Of a DNA stretch of 64,000 nt, positions 25,633 to 35,596 are shown piece after piece. Source of the stretch: an uncultured Clostridia bacterium (lineage in GTDB: Bacteria; Bacillota; Clostridia; Oscillospirales; Ruminococcaceae). Under the pieces are notes generated by a model. The model did not search any database. It was not told the DNA's origin and worked only from the letters and a program-made list of their open reading frames with translations. Location: positions 1 through 64,000 of the forward strand of contig CANRFM010000002.1 of NCBI GenBank assembly GCA_947629905.1, read 5' to 3'. Position 1 is the first letter of the stretch. Each line of letters begins with the position of its first letter. Made by a program: the position numbers and the translations under genes.

Positions 25633-25720
25633 ATTGATTATGCCGAAAAAACATAAAATTGTGAAAAGTATTGCAATTAAACGTATAAATCTTATGAAAT
25701 ATCACGAATCCAACCCGTCT

Positions 25721-27709
25721 TTACATCCCCCCGTACACGTCCTCATACAGTTCGAGGATGGAGCGGATCATATATTTGGAGTATTCACCGCCCTCAATGA
25801 CCCCTGCAAAAGCGATCTTCGGGTGATCTGTCGGTGCATAGCCGATGAACACGGAGTCCTGCACACGGCTGGAGAACTGCGGCGTACCGGTCTTGATGGC
25901 AACCGAATAGCCCAAATTTGTCAGCGAATACTTCTTGGGGAAGCCGTTGCCGGATGCCTGAATCATACCGGACTCCACAAATTTGTAAACGTCCTCGTTC
26001 GTCACGTCAATTTTGGCAGCGACAGTTGGCTTTGTCTTGCTGATGCAGTGTTCCATGTTGTAGTCCCAGATGCTGTCCACCAGATACGGCTGATAGCGCA
26101 CGCCCTCGTTGGCAATGGTATTTGCCACGCACGCAAGCTGAAGCGGGGATACCATGGTTTCACCGTTGCCGATACCTGCCTGTAAGACCTGTCCGACCGT
26201 CCACGGCATACCCAGTTCCCGGTATTTCTCCTGCGAAGCCATGTAGCCCTCCGCATCGGTCGTTTCAATGCCCGTATGCTGCCCGATCCCGTAGAGGGCT
26301 GCATATTTCGTCAGATTGTCAATGCCAAGCTGCCGTGCCAGTTCGTAGAAGAACGAGTTACACGACACCCGCAGCGCCGGGGCAACCGCAATATAGCCAT
26401 GATTGCCCGTGCAGTGATAGTTGATGTCCTTATAATGATAGATACCCTTGTTGCAGAGGAAAGAAGTCGTTCCGGTGATGATGCCCTCATTCAGTCCGGC
26501 AGTCGCCGTGATCGTCTTGAATGTCGAACCCGGACGGTACTGTCCCATTGTCGCCCGGTTGAACAGGGGGTTGCCCGCATCGTTGATCAGTTCGTCATAC
26601 TGTTCGGAATACGTTGTCAGGTCATAGGTCGGGGCAGTCACCTCGCCTAAGATCGCCCCTGTCCGGGCATCGAGGACAACGATCGCCCCCGCATCGCCCC
26701 GCAGCCGTTTGCTCGATGCACCGAGGCTGTGGAAATTGGCAATGAAATTGTCTAAAATATCCTGCAATCCCCGCTGAAATTCGCTGTTGACTGTCAGCTT
26801 GACGGTATGTCCGGCATCGACCGGTTCTGTGATCTCATCCGAAACCGCCATGCCGTCCTCAAAGGTGATCGTCCGCACGCCGTCTGTTCCCTGTAATTCA
26901 TCCTCCATTGCCTTTTCAATGCCGCTGATACCGACAATGGCATCGAGGTCATAGCCTTTTTCCAGATATTCTTCCGCATTTTCGGCAAAAATAGGTCCGG
27001 TCGTCCCGATCTCATGCGGTATCACGTCACCGACCAGAATTTTCCGCTCGGCAGTCTGTTCGATGGACACCCCCTGCAATTGCAGACACAGCCCGGAAAT
27101 TTTCAGGACCGTCCGTTCCGAAAGCCCCCGTGCCAGCTCAAATTTATTCGAGATGGAAAAATCATCATCGAGCATCGTGAACCGTATCCCGGCGATCATC
27201 CGCCGCTGCGGTTCTGTGTAGCTGTCCGAAATGCCGTAGCTCTCACAGAGTACATCCATGCAGTTTTCAGCGGTCGCATAGGCATTTACGCCGATCTCAC
27301 GCTTGATGGCATCGATCTCCGACTGTTCCGCATCGGGCAGAAAGGTGTACGGATAGTTCCGGGAGATCGGCAGCGTGTCCGTCCATTCCGTACTGTCCTG
27401 CTCTAAAATTTCAGCAAGCTGCAGCAAAATATTGTTCCCCTGCGCAATGTCCGACGGGAAACGGCTCTCATCAATGACAACCGCATAGTTAAGCGTATTC
27501 GCAACAAGTGTCTCCCCGTTGGCATCTACGATCTCCCCACGGGTAGCGGCTATTTTCTGCGTGTAGGTCGTTGTGACGACCTCATGCTTGGTATAGGACT
27601 CCGAATCCACGACCTGCACCTTCATCAGCCGCAGCACGCACATTCCGGTACTTGCCAGTATGAGCAGCACCGCAAGGGCAGTCTTGAGATATTCTGAAAC
27701 TGAATGCAT
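25721..27709 (-). CDS. mrdA: Penicillin-binding protein 2 (elongasome transpeptidase)
   Basis: 662 residues from ATG 27709 behind GAGGAG; a GTG at 27724 overlaps mreD but lacks an SD. One membrane anchor (about 5-25) is followed by the PBP dimerisation domain and the transpeptidase domain. The catalytic triad motifs are STFK with Ser395, SCN, and KTG in AIKTGTPQF. It crosslinks peptidoglycan during cell elongation. It follows mreBCD directly, the usual rod-shape operon arrangement. Confidence 0.93.
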   Translation of the reverse strand: MHSVSEYLKTALAVLLILASTGMCVLRLMKVQVVDSESYTKHEVVTTTYTQKIAATRGEIVDANGETLVANTLNYAVVIDESRFPSDIAQGNNILLQLAEILEQDSTEWTDTLPISRNYPYTFLPDAEQSEIDAIKREIGVNAYATAENCMDVLCESYGISDSYTEPQRRMIAGIRFTMLDDDFSISNKFELARGLSERTVLKISGLCLQLQGVSIEQTAERKILVGDVIPHEIGTTGPIFAENAEEYLEKGYDLDAIVGISGIEKAMEDELQGTDGVRTITFEDGMAVSDEITEPVDAGHTVKLTVNSEFQRGLQDILDNFIANFHSLGASSKRLRGDAGAIVVLDARTGAILGEVTAPTYDLTTYSEQYDELINDAGNPLFNRATMGQYRPGSTFKTITATAGLNEGIITGTTSFLCNKGIYHYKDINYHCTGNHGYIAVAPALRVSCNSFFYELARQLGIDNLTKYAALYGIGQHTGIETTDAEGYMASQEKYRELGMPWTVGQVLQAGIGNGETMVSPLQLACVANTIANEGVRYQPYLVDSIWDYNMEHCISKTKPTVAAKIDVTNEDVYKFVESGMIQASGNGFPKKYSLTNLGYSVAIKTGTPQFSSRVQDSVFIGYAPTDHPKIAFAGVIEGGEYSKYMIRSILELYEDVYGGM

Positions 27710-27720
27710 TGCTTCTCCTC

Positions 27721-28272
27721 TCACGAATTTCGGATAATCGTCTTTTCCAGCTCAAAATTCCGCCGGCTGCCGCAGACGGTACAGAGCTTTTTCACGATAA
27801 AATACAGCGGTATTGCCGAAAGCACCGTCATAATGCCGCCCGGCAGAATGATCCTCGTATAGACCAGTACCACATCATCATGTCCCCAGATCGCATAGTA
27901 GAACAGAAAATCGAGATACCCCTGCACCGTTGCACAAATTGTCGTCAGCAGCAGCATACTCAGCAGTTTCTCCCGCAGGAAATAGCTGTACAGCAGCGAA
28001 ACTGCCACACAACAGATCACCAGCCAGACGGCATTGTACCCCAGCAGCTTGCCGCACGCAATATCGAGCAGCAGCCCGCAGATCATGCCGACTGCCGTTG
28101 CCTGTAATTCCCCCGTATGCGAGGAAATGCACAGTGCCAGCGGTATCAGCAGCAAGGGCTTGACAAAGCTTCCGGCAGTCTCCAACAGAAAGCTTAAAAA
28201 AATCATCACCGCAAACACCAGCCACTGCACCGTTTGCAGCAGCCAGTAACGCCGGGTCTCTGCTTGGTTCAT
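27721..28272 (-). CDS. mreD: Rod shape-determining protein MreD
   Basis: 183 residues with about five membrane helices (for example WLVFAVMIFLSFLLETAG and VWLVICCVAVSLLYSYF). It is weakly conserved in sequence but identified by its topology and its place between mreC (4-base overlap) and PBP2. It is part of the elongasome membrane complex. Confidence 0.88.
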   Translation of the reverse strand: MNQAETRRYWLLQTVQWLVFAVMIFLSFLLETAGSFVKPLLLIPLALCISSHTGELQATAVGMICGLLLDIACGKLLGYNAVWLVICCVAVSLLYSYFLREKLLSMLLLTTICATVQGYLDFLFYYAIWGHDDVVLVYTRIILPGGIMTVLSAIPLYFIVKKLCTVCGSRRNFELEKTIIRNS

Positions 28273-29120
28273 CTGCTCTCCTCTTTTCCCTCAAAATCCG
28301 TGATCGCCGTCACCATGTCGAGATGTGCTAAATCTGCTGCCGGTTCAATGACCGCATAGGCAGTCAGCCCGGTCTCATCCATGCTGACTTCCTGTACGTA
28401 GCCGACGGTATAGCCTTTCGGGAACAAGCCGTTCTCGCCGGAGGTCACAATTACCTTGTTTTCGGAAAGAATGGTGTCCTTGTCCAGATATTGCAGCCGG
28501 CATTTCCCCTCCATGGCAAGTGCCACGCTGCCCGTCAGCACGCCCTGATCTTTGGTCGTGCTGCAATAGGCGGCAATGGACAATTCCGGGGAAAGGACAG
28601 TCGTCACCGTTGCCGTATCCGTTCCGATCTCGGTAATGACACCAACCAGTCCCTCGGCATTCACAATCGGCTGATAGAGTTCCAGACCGTCCGCCGTGCC
28701 GGCATCGATCAGAAATGCACCAAAAGGGTCATTGGCAAGATAGCCGATGACCTCACAGGGGGCAGAGTAGGAGATCTCCTTGTGCTGTTCGAGAATGCCC
28801 GTGTACGCTTCCATGCGTTCCAGTTCCGCCTCTAATACCGCCTGATCGGCAAGCTGCTTTTGCAGGTCGTTGATCTCAGAACGCAGGGCACGGTTCTGCT
28901 CGTAGTTCTCCTGTGCGTTGCTGTACACTTCAAGAATGTACTCCACACGGGAAGAAATGGCATTGGATGCCCGCTGAAACGGTGCTGCAATGCTTTTGAA
29001 CACACCGACCGTGCTGATTGTATAGCCGCCCATGGTCAGGGCATAGATCATCACCCCCACCAGCAGTGCTAAAATGCACACGATGATGCGGAATTTGGCG
29101 CTCTTCAAAAAATTGCCCAT
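28269..29120 (-). CDS. mreC: Rod shape-determining protein MreC
   Basis: 283 residues: a short cytoplasmic start, one membrane helix (about 10-30), a coiled coil (about 55-105, rich in Glu, Gln and Leu) and the beta-barrel MreC domain with VIGYLANDPFGAFLIDAG and VITSGENGLFPKGYTVGYV. It links MreB to the cell-wall enzymes. It lies between mreB and mreD. Confidence 0.93.
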   Translation of the reverse strand: MGNFLKSAKFRIIVCILALLVGVMIYALTMGGYTISTVGVFKSIAAPFQRASNAISSRVEYILEVYSNAQENYEQNRALRSEINDLQKQLADQAVLEAELERMEAYTGILEQHKEISYSAPCEVIGYLANDPFGAFLIDAGTADGLELYQPIVNAEGLVGVITEIGTDTATVTTVLSPELSIAAYCSTTKDQGVLTGSVALAMEGKCRLQYLDKDTILSENKVIVTSGENGLFPKGYTVGYVQEVSMDETGLTAYAVIEPAADLAHLDMVTAITDFEGKEESR

Positions 29121-29150
29121 GCCTCTCCCTCCTTTCCCGTGCGGAATGGG

Positions 29151-30176
29151 TTATTTTTCATAGTACTTCAGGTATTCGACCAGTGTATCCTGATATTTGT
29201 CCATGTTCTCCATGACTTTTCCTGCCCCCTCTGCCACGCAGTCAAGGGGAAATTCGGCAATATAGACAGGCATACCAGTCTCCCGGTTGATGAGTTTGTC
29301 CAGTCCCCGCAGCAGCGCACCGCCGCCCGCAAGGGTGATACCCTGATCGATGATGTCCGCTGCCAGTTCCGGCGGTGTCTCCTCAAGGGTGATCTTGATG
29401 GCATCCAAGATCCGGGACAGCGGTTCGGACATGGCATCCCGCACTTCCATGGAAGTAATGGTCACATTTTCGGGCAGTCCGTTCAGGAGGTTTCTGCCCT
29501 TGATCTCCATTTTTTCTTCCGTCTCTCCCGGGAATGCCGAACCGATCGTCAGCTTGATCTCCTCTGCCGAACGTTCGCCGATCAGCAGGCTGTATTTCTT
29601 CTTGATATAGTTCATGATCGCCGTGTCAAAGGCATCCCCCGCACAGCGCACCGAATGGGAAATGACCGTGCCGCCCAGTGACACCACGGCAACTTCGCTC
29701 GTGCCGCCGCCGATGTCCACGATCATGCTTCCCGTGGGTTCGGTGGTGGGCAGTCCGGCACCGATCGCAGCCGCCATCGGTTCTTCGACAATGAACACCG
29801 GATGCCGTGCGCCAGCCTTTTCCGCAGCGGCACGGACGGCATTGCGCTCGACAGGTGTCACGCCGGACGGGATGCAGATCGTAACCCGTGCCTTGGTGAA
29901 GATCCGCCCCTTGAGCGCCTTGTGGATAAATTCCTGTAACATCGTGATCGTCAGGTCAAAGTCGGCGATCACGCCCTCTTTCAGCGGACGGACGGCAATG
30001 ATCGATCCGGGCGTTCTGCCGATGACCTGCTTTGCCTCCTTGCCGACGTAACGGGCTTTTTCGGTTCGTGTATTGACGGCGACAACGGACGGTTCCCGCA
30101 GCACGATGCCCTTGCCCCGCATATACACAAGTGTATTCGCAGTACCGAGGTCGATACCGATATCTTTCGTAAACAT
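29151..30176 (-). CDS. mreB: Rod shape-determining actin homologue MreB
   Basis: 341 residues. IGIDLGTANTLVYMRGKGIV is phosphate-1 of the actin fold; IVDIGGGTSEVAVVSLGG is phosphate-2, and GGGALLRGLDKLI lies near the adenosine site. It forms membrane-bound filaments that guide lateral wall synthesis. It is the first gene of the mreBCD-PBP2 operon. Confidence 0.97.
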   Translation of the reverse strand: MFTKDIGIDLGTANTLVYMRGKGIVLREPSVVAVNTRTEKARYVGKEAKQVIGRTPGSIIAVRPLKEGVIADFDLTITMLQEFIHKALKGRIFTKARVTICIPSGVTPVERNAVRAAAEKAGARHPVFIVEEPMAAAIGAGLPTTEPTGSMIVDIGGGTSEVAVVSLGGTVISHSVRCAGDAFDTAIMNYIKKKYSLLIGERSAEEIKLTIGSAFPGETEEKMEIKGRNLLNGLPENVTITSMEVRDAMSEPLSRILDAIKITLEETPPELAADIIDQGITLAGGGALLRGLDKLINRETGMPVYIAEFPLDCVAEGAGKVMENMDKYQDTLVEYLKYYEK

Positions 30177-30221
30177 GCTTTCGCTCCTTTTCTTCTGTGC
30201 AGCATAACTCTGCTTTCTACT

Positions 30222-30250
30222 ATTATACCATGATTTCCGGCAGGAAACAA
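30222..30250 (-). promoter_or_regulatory. Promoter of the mreBCD-PBP2 operon
   Basis: On the minus strand, TTGTTT (30245-30250) and TATAAT (30222-30227) with a 17-base spacer. Confidence 0.7.
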
Positions 30251-30316
30251 GTTTTTTTCGGAATTTTTATGTATACCATGAAATTCCGGCAAAGCACCTG
30301 CAAAATTACAGCAAAA

Positions 30317-30577
30317 TCAGCTAAAAATCAGCTTTGCCAGCTTCGGGTAGCCGATCAGTGCCGTGAGCAGCAGCAGTACCTCCGCAATGCAGACCCGGAT
30401 CTGTATGCCGAATGTCAGCACGATCAGGTGCAGATCCAGTTCTGTCGTGGAAATGCCGATCTCGTAGGGCTTTCCCAGCCATTCGATCCCTGCCACACCA
30501 AGCGAAAGTTCCCCGATCAGATTGCCGATGAACACAGCAATCATGACCAGTGCGAACATGAGCAGTCCTTTTTTCAT
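30317..30577 (-). CDS. DUF4321-like small membrane protein
   Basis: 86 residues with two hydrophobic segments (about 4-30 and 50-80); GNLIGELSLGVAGIEWLG fits the pattern of DUF4321 proteins of Clostridia. Its function is unknown. It follows dut by 34 bases on the same strand and may be the last gene of the lexA-zapA-U32-dut unit. Confidence 0.75.
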   Translation of the reverse strand: MKKGLLMFALVMIAVFIGNLIGELSLGVAGIEWLGKPYEIGISTTELDLHLIVLTFGIQIRVCIAEVLLLLTALIGYPKLAKLIFS

Positions 30578-30611
30578 GTTGATCTCCTCTTTTCTTTTGT
30601 TCTCTCAGGGC

Positions 30612-31049
30612 TCAGATACCGCTTGACCCGAAGCCGCCTGCACCCCGTTCTGTGGTATCCACATGACCAGTTTCTTCCATTTCCGGAAACAGCACCGGCA
30701 CGACCACAAGCTGTGCCACACGCATACCATGTTCCACCGTGAACGGCTCTGCACTGATGTTGTGCAGCGGCACGTGCCATTCTCCCCGGTAGTCACTGTC
30801 CACCACTCCGACTGCATTCGCCAGCGTGATGCCCTTCTTCGAGGCAAGCCCCGAGCGGGGGAAGATCAGAAGTGCCACATCCGTTTCTGTCGGCTGACAG
30901 GTCAGCCCGAGCGGTATCATGACCGTTTCACCCGGTGGAATTGTTACCGGATCATCCAGACAGGCGCACAGGTCAGCACCTGCGCTCTGCGGTGTTGCCC
31001 GTACCGGAAGTACCGCATTTTCCCGCAGTTTCTGAAACAGCAATTTCAT
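30612..31049 (-). CDS. dut: dUTP diphosphatase
   Basis: 145 residues. The five dUTPase motifs are visible: SAGADLCACLD, FPRSGLASKKGI, VGVVDSDYRGEW, RVAQLVVVPV and the C-terminal ERGAGGFGSSGI that folds over the active site. It hydrolyses dUTP to dUMP, both limiting uracil in DNA and feeding thyX. It overlaps the upstream U32 gene by 4 bases. Confidence 0.96.
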   Translation of the reverse strand: MKLLFQKLRENAVLPVRATPQSAGADLCACLDDPVTIPPGETVMIPLGLTCQPTETDVALLIFPRSGLASKKGITLANAVGVVDSDYRGEWHVPLHNISAEPFTVEHGMRVAQLVVVPVLFPEMEETGHVDTTERGAGGFGSSGI

Positions 31050-33043
31050 CGCAGTCCTCCTTTTTCATACAACCCGCCTGTCCGGTTTGCGGGGGGATTG
31101 CCGCCGTGCAGGACTTCCTGCACCCGTTCCGGCGTTTCATCCGTGAAATAATAGTCCGCAAAGTCCGGTTGGTATCCCTTATCGGCAACCCAAAGCACCT
31201 CCGCATTTACAAGTTCCTGATACGTGCCGCTGCACAGGAGCGGGAATTTCCTGCCCGTGCGGTCAGTCAGAAAGCAGTTCCCGTTCCGGCAGCCGTCCTG
31301 CGCCCGTATCGGGCAGACCCGGAACAGCATCATCGGCAGCCGCCCGTAGACGACCGCCCCCACCGGAAACACTTTGCCAATTCTTTCCAGCGTGTGCATC
31401 CGCAGTTCATACGAACCCGTCACGTCCTGCAAGCCGTTCTCCCGCAAGCTTGCCACTGTGAGGGAATTTGTCACATTCAGCCCGAAACCGCCGTGCAGCC
31501 CGAAACCCAATTCTCTGCCGATGCGTACATCTGCCAAATTATGGCAGACCAGTTCCGTAAAGCCCCGTTCCCGGAGCGCTTTCAGCTGTTTCTTGTAAGC
31601 AGCTTCGTCCCCGATAATGCGGGGCGCTTCGAGCCATTTCGACACGCCGGAAGCCGTTTCCGCCAAAGACAAGGGAATACAGGTGATCTCTCCCTCCGGC
31701 ACAGCCTGAAGCTGTAATTCTGTCCGCACGTGTATCCGTCTCCGGGTCGGCTGCAATTCACGAAATGCCGCCGGAAATGCGACCGTCCGGATGCGGCATT
31801 CCGGGGTGTGCCGGGCAATGCGCAGTTCATCCATCCGGGAAACTGCTTCCCGCCGCAGCGCATTGCACTGCGCAGCCGAAAGCATCAGCCCTGCCGGATT
31901 GTCAAGCTTCATCGTCCCGCAGGTGTAGACCGTTCCGCCAAGCTTTTGCAGACTGCGGGTAAGCTGTTCCTCTGAAAGCGGCGATTTCCGGGCAGTTTCC
32001 GGCACATCGCCCTGCACCGTCACGGTATAGTCTGCCCCGTCGGAAGCCGTCAGCACTGCCGGAACATCCGGTTTCAGGGAAAGCGAAAAATGCAGCACAG
32101 CCGCTTTCGGCATTTCCCGGTACAGCCCGGCAAGTCCGCCGATGACCTGCTGTCCGGCAAGTACGTCCTCTTTCCGCCGGAAGCCGAACATATCCCGCTT
32201 CTTTCCGGTAAAATAGCCGTCCGTGAACCCGCTCCGGGAAAATACCGCTTGCAGCAGTTCCCTGTCCGGCTGTTCTCCGGCAAGCGCCTGTTTCAGGGCA
32301 GTCACGGCAGCGGCAACGTATTCCGGGCGCTTCATCCGTCCCTCTATCTTAAGGGAAGCAACGCCCATTTCCCGCAATTTTCCGACATGATCTATCAGGC
32401 TCTCATCCTTGAGGGAGAGTGCTGCCGGATTCCTGCCGACAGGGGTTTTCCACGGCAGACGGCAAGCCTGTGCACAAGCACCCCGGTTAGCACTTCTGCC
32501 GCCCACCAGTGCCGAAAAGGCACACTGCCCCGAGACCGACATACACAGCGCCCCGTGTACAAAGACTTCCACCTCGACCGGTAGGCGGCACAGTGCCGCA
32601 AGTTCCGGTTCTGCCATTTCCCGTGCTGCTACGACACGGCAGCAGCCGAGTGCGGCAGCTTCGAGCGCACCTGCCGGAGTGTGGATACTCATTTGCGTGG
32701 AGGCGTGCAGCGGCATATCCGGCAGCAGTTCCCGCAGCAGTTTCAGCACGCCGAGATCCTGCACGATACACCCGTCCGCAAACCGGGCAGCCTGCTGCAT
32801 GAATGCCTGAAATTCCGGCAGTTCCCTGTCCGTGAGGAGCGTATTCACCGCAAGGTACAGCTTCACGCCGTACAGCCTGCACAGCCGGGATGCCTCCGCA
32901 AGTGCCGGCAGGTCAAAATTTTCTGCCCCCTGCCTTGCCGAATATGCCGTTGCCCCCACATAGACCGCATCTGCACCGCAGTACACAGCCGCCTGTAGGG
33001 CTTCCCTGTTCCCGGCAGGGGCAAGGATCTCCGGGTTCGGCAT
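31046..33043 (-). CDS. Long U32-family protein (U32 plus C-terminal DUF3656-like region)
   Basis: 665 residues. The N-terminal half has the U32 TIM-barrel blocks LAPAGNREALQAAVYCGADA and EVFVHGALCMSVSGQCAFS with the Cys cluster GACAQACR; the C-terminal half carries a second barrel-like region with CRNGNCFLTDR. This two-domain form resembles the RlhA type, involved in hydroxylation of 23S rRNA, rather than the 412-residue relative at 6128. It overlaps zapA by one base (stop/start) and dut by four. Confidence 0.88.
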   Translation of the reverse strand: MPNPEILAPAGNREALQAAVYCGADAVYVGATAYSARQGAENFDLPALAEASRLCRLYGVKLYLAVNTLLTDRELPEFQAFMQQAARFADGCIVQDLGVLKLLRELLPDMPLHASTQMSIHTPAGALEAAALGCCRVVAAREMAEPELAALCRLPVEVEVFVHGALCMSVSGQCAFSALVGGRSANRGACAQACRLPWKTPVGRNPAALSLKDESLIDHVGKLREMGVASLKIEGRMKRPEYVAAAVTALKQALAGEQPDRELLQAVFSRSGFTDGYFTGKKRDMFGFRRKEDVLAGQQVIGGLAGLYREMPKAAVLHFSLSLKPDVPAVLTASDGADYTVTVQGDVPETARKSPLSEEQLTRSLQKLGGTVYTCGTMKLDNPAGLMLSAAQCNALRREAVSRMDELRIARHTPECRIRTVAFPAAFRELQPTRRRIHVRTELQLQAVPEGEITCIPLSLAETASGVSKWLEAPRIIGDEAAYKKQLKALRERGFTELVCHNLADVRIGRELGFGLHGGFGLNVTNSLTVASLRENGLQDVTGSYELRMHTLERIGKVFPVGAVVYGRLPMMLFRVCPIRAQDGCRNGNCFLTDRTGRKFPLLCSGTYQELVNAEVLWVADKGYQPDFADYYFTDETPERVQEVLHGGNPPANRTGGLYEKGGLR

Positions 33044-33402
33044 CAGATAGTATCCTTGAGCTTTTTGAGCCGGAGGGAATTTTCGAGCTGTGCGACCTTG
33101 GATTTCAGCGCTTCGATCTCTTTGAGCGCTGCATCCCGTTCGATGCGGGCACGTCCGGCATCGTCTACGTATTCTTTGCTCTGGTCGGCGATCTGGTCAA
33201 GCCGTTCCTGCGACTTGCGCAGATCATCCATTGCCGAAAGTGCTGCCATGACAGCTGCCGTGTACTGGGAAGCACCCTTTTCCATGCTGTTCTTGATCTG
33301 TGCCTCGAGTTCCCGGGCAAGCCCGTATACATAATTCGGGGCTTCCTCCGTCTGGAGGACATATTCTTTCCCTAAAATGACTACCTTTACTTTGTTCAGC
33401 AT
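33043..33402 (-). CDS. zapA: Cell division protein ZapA
   Basis: 119 residues. The N-terminal KVVILGKEYVLQTEEAPNYV globular part and the long C-terminal coiled coil (about 65-115) fit ZapA, which bundles FtsZ filaments. It is conserved next to long U32 genes in Firmicutes. It follows lexA by 27 bases. Confidence 0.88.
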   Translation of the reverse strand: MLNKVKVVILGKEYVLQTEEAPNYVYGLARELEAQIKNSMEKGASQYTAAVMAALSAMDDLRKSQERLDQIADQSKEYVDDAGRARIERDAALKEIEALKSKVAQLENSLRLKKLKDTI

Positions 33403-33429
33403 AACATAGATCCTTTCTGTATGTAGTGA

Positions 33430-34017
33430 TCAGAAATACCGTATCAGTGAGACTACCTTGCCGAGAATATCGACTTGGTTCACGATGATCGGCTCCATTT
33501 CGTCATTTTCCGGCTGGAGACGGTAGTGACCGTCCTCTTTATAATAAGTCTTGACCGTTGCCTCACTTCTGTCCACAAGGGCAACCACGACCTCGCCGTT
33601 TTCTGCTACGTTTGTCTGTTCCACGATGACAATATCCCCGTCTAAAATGCCGATGTTGATCATGCTCTCGCCCCGTACCCGCAGGGCGAACAGTTCCCCG
33701 TCATAGTGTTTGGATGGCAGAAATTCCACATAATCCGTGATATTCTGGATCGCCGTGATCGGTGTGCCGGCTGCTACCGTGCCCACCAGCGGAATACCGA
33801 GCGGCTCTTCCTCCTCGTCCACAAGGACGATGGAACGGTTTTTGCCGTCGAGCATCCGGATCTTTCCCGCCTCCTGCAGGCGATGCAAATAGCGGTGTAC
33901 CGTGGAGGTGGAGCGTACGCCTACCCCGTCACAGATCTCCCGCACGGACGGGGCAATGCCTTCGGTACGGATATAGTCCTGAATAAAGCCGAGGATCTCC
34001 TCATCCCGTTTCTCCAT
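33430..34017 (-). CDS. lexA: LexA repressor
   Basis: 195 residues. An N-terminal winged helix (about 1-65, SVREICDGVGVRSTSTVHRY) is followed by the S24 protease domain: cleavage site VAAGTP (Ala-Gly), catalytic Ser in VRGESMINIGI, and Lys in SEATVKTYYKE. It represses SOS genes until RecA-stimulated self-cleavage. The start follows AGGAGGAG. I saw no clear CGAAC-N4-GTTCG box in the short gap after murC. Confidence 0.95.
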   Translation of the reverse strand: MEKRDEEILGFIQDYIRTEGIAPSVREICDGVGVRSTSTVHRYLHRLQEAGKIRMLDGKNRSIVLVDEEEEPLGIPLVGTVAAGTPITAIQNITDYVEFLPSKHYDGELFALRVRGESMINIGILDGDIVIVEQTNVAENGEVVVALVDRSEATVKTYYKEDGHYRLQPENDEMEPIIVNQVDILGKVVSLIRYF

Positions 34018-34036
34018 GCCGTCTCCTCCTTTCTGT

Positions 34037-35446
34037 TCACGAAAGCTGTTTCAGAAGCATTTTTGCAACCTTGTAAATATCGCCGCAGCCCATCGTCAGC
34101 ACGAGATCGCCCTCCTGTGCGTGTTCTGCGACATAATTGCACACGTCCCCGAAGTTCTGATACTTCCGTTCGTCTGTATATTCTGCCGTCTCATCCTGCG
34201 GAAAATAGACCGCATTGTCCATGATCTCCGCCAGATTGCGGGTATAGATGCCGTAGGTGTTCTTCTCCCTCGAACCCATGATGTCCGTCAGCACTGCCGT
34301 ATCTGCCAAGGCAAGCGCATCCCGGAATTCCTCTAAATGCTGCACAGTCCTCGAAAACGTGAACGGCTGGAACACTGCCCAGACATGGCGGTAGCCCATT
34401 TCCCGTGCCGCTTTCAGGGTCGCTGTCAGTTCGGTGGGGTGGTGGGCATAGTCGTCCGCAATGGTGATGCCTTTGACCTTGCCCAGTACCTCGAAGCGTC
34501 TGCCTGCCCCCCGGAACTCGCCCAGACCTTTCTGAATATCTGCAAACGAGATCCCCAGCCCGTCACAGGCTGCCACGGCTGCCAAAGAGTTCAGCACATT
34601 GTGTTCCCCCGGTACCTGTAGGGTGATCCTGCCCAGTTCTTCGCCTTTTTTCAGGACCGTGTAAGCCGTCCCCGCACCCGGCAGATGTGCCACATCCACG
34701 GCACGCCAGTCATTCTGCGCCCCGTAGCCGAACGGGATCATCTCCTTGCCGGAAATGCCCTCGACAGCTTTGCAGGTGTTCGCATCGTCTCCGTTGTAGA
34801 GGACTGCCTTGCTTGCCAGTCCGCAGAATTTATGGAAGGAACGGATGATATTCTCCACTGTCCCAAAATAATCCAGATGGTCGGCATCGATGTTCAGCAC
34901 CACTGCCACGTCCGGCGAAAGCTTGAGGAACGTGTCCACAAACTCGCAGGACTCGCACACGAAAATATCACTCGTCCCCGCACAGCCGCTGCCGTGAATG
35001 ACCGGCAGCTTGCCGCCGATGACTGCCGACAGGTCGATGCCTGCCGTGCAGAGGATCTGCGCCAGCATGGAAGTTGTGGTCGTCTTGCCGTGCGTACCGG
35101 ACACGCAGACCGCATTGCTGTACCATGTGCTGACAATGCCGAGCAATTCGCTGCGCTCCAGAACCGGCACACCGGAAGCCTTTGCGGCGATCAGTTCCGG
35201 GTTGTCTGCCATGATCGCTGCCGTATGGACGATCAGGTCAGCCCCCTCGATATTTTCAGCCCGCTGTCCGAGCATGACGGGGATGCCCATATTCCGCACT
35301 GCCTGCAAAGTATCGGTCTCATTGTTGTCTGAGCCGGTCAGATAGTACCCCTTGGCATGGAGTATCTGCGCCAGCGGATACATTCCCGATCCGCCGATAC
35401 CGATAAAATGAATGTGCTTTTTTCCGTCCAGAATGGACTTGTTCAT
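34037..35446 (-). CDS. murC: UDP-N-acetylmuramate-L-alanine ligase MurC
   Basis: 469 residues from ATG 35446 behind AAGGTG; a GTG at 35455 lies within that SD. HFIGIGGSGMYPLAQIL is the N-terminal UDP-binding loop, CVSGTHGKTTTTSMLA the ATP P-loop, and DDYAHHPTELTATLKAAR the C-terminal ligase signature. It adds L-Ala to UDP-MurNAc in peptidoglycan precursor synthesis. It heads the cluster that runs through lexA, zapA and dut. Confidence 0.96.
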   Translation of the reverse strand: MNKSILDGKKHIHFIGIGGSGMYPLAQILHAKGYYLTGSDNNETDTLQAVRNMGIPVMLGQRAENIEGADLIVHTAAIMADNPELIAAKASGVPVLERSELLGIVSTWYSNAVCVSGTHGKTTTTSMLAQILCTAGIDLSAVIGGKLPVIHGSGCAGTSDIFVCESCEFVDTFLKLSPDVAVVLNIDADHLDYFGTVENIIRSFHKFCGLASKAVLYNGDDANTCKAVEGISGKEMIPFGYGAQNDWRAVDVAHLPGAGTAYTVLKKGEELGRITLQVPGEHNVLNSLAAVAACDGLGISFADIQKGLGEFRGAGRRFEVLGKVKGITIADDYAHHPTELTATLKAAREMGYRHVWAVFQPFTFSRTVQHLEEFRDALALADTAVLTDIMGSREKNTYGIYTRNLAEIMDNAVYFPQDETAEYTDERKYQNFGDVCNYVAEHAQEGDLVLTMGCGDIYKVAKMLLKQLS

Positions 35447-35596
35447 AAAATACACCTTATTTCTTCATGAATTTGTCATAAATAGGGATTATACTAAGGA
35501 TATACAGCATAGTGTCAAAAATCGACCGTCCCGTCAAATTTCCAACGGGATATGGCGCAAAATTTTTGGCAAATACAACCTTGGGAGGTCAGGACT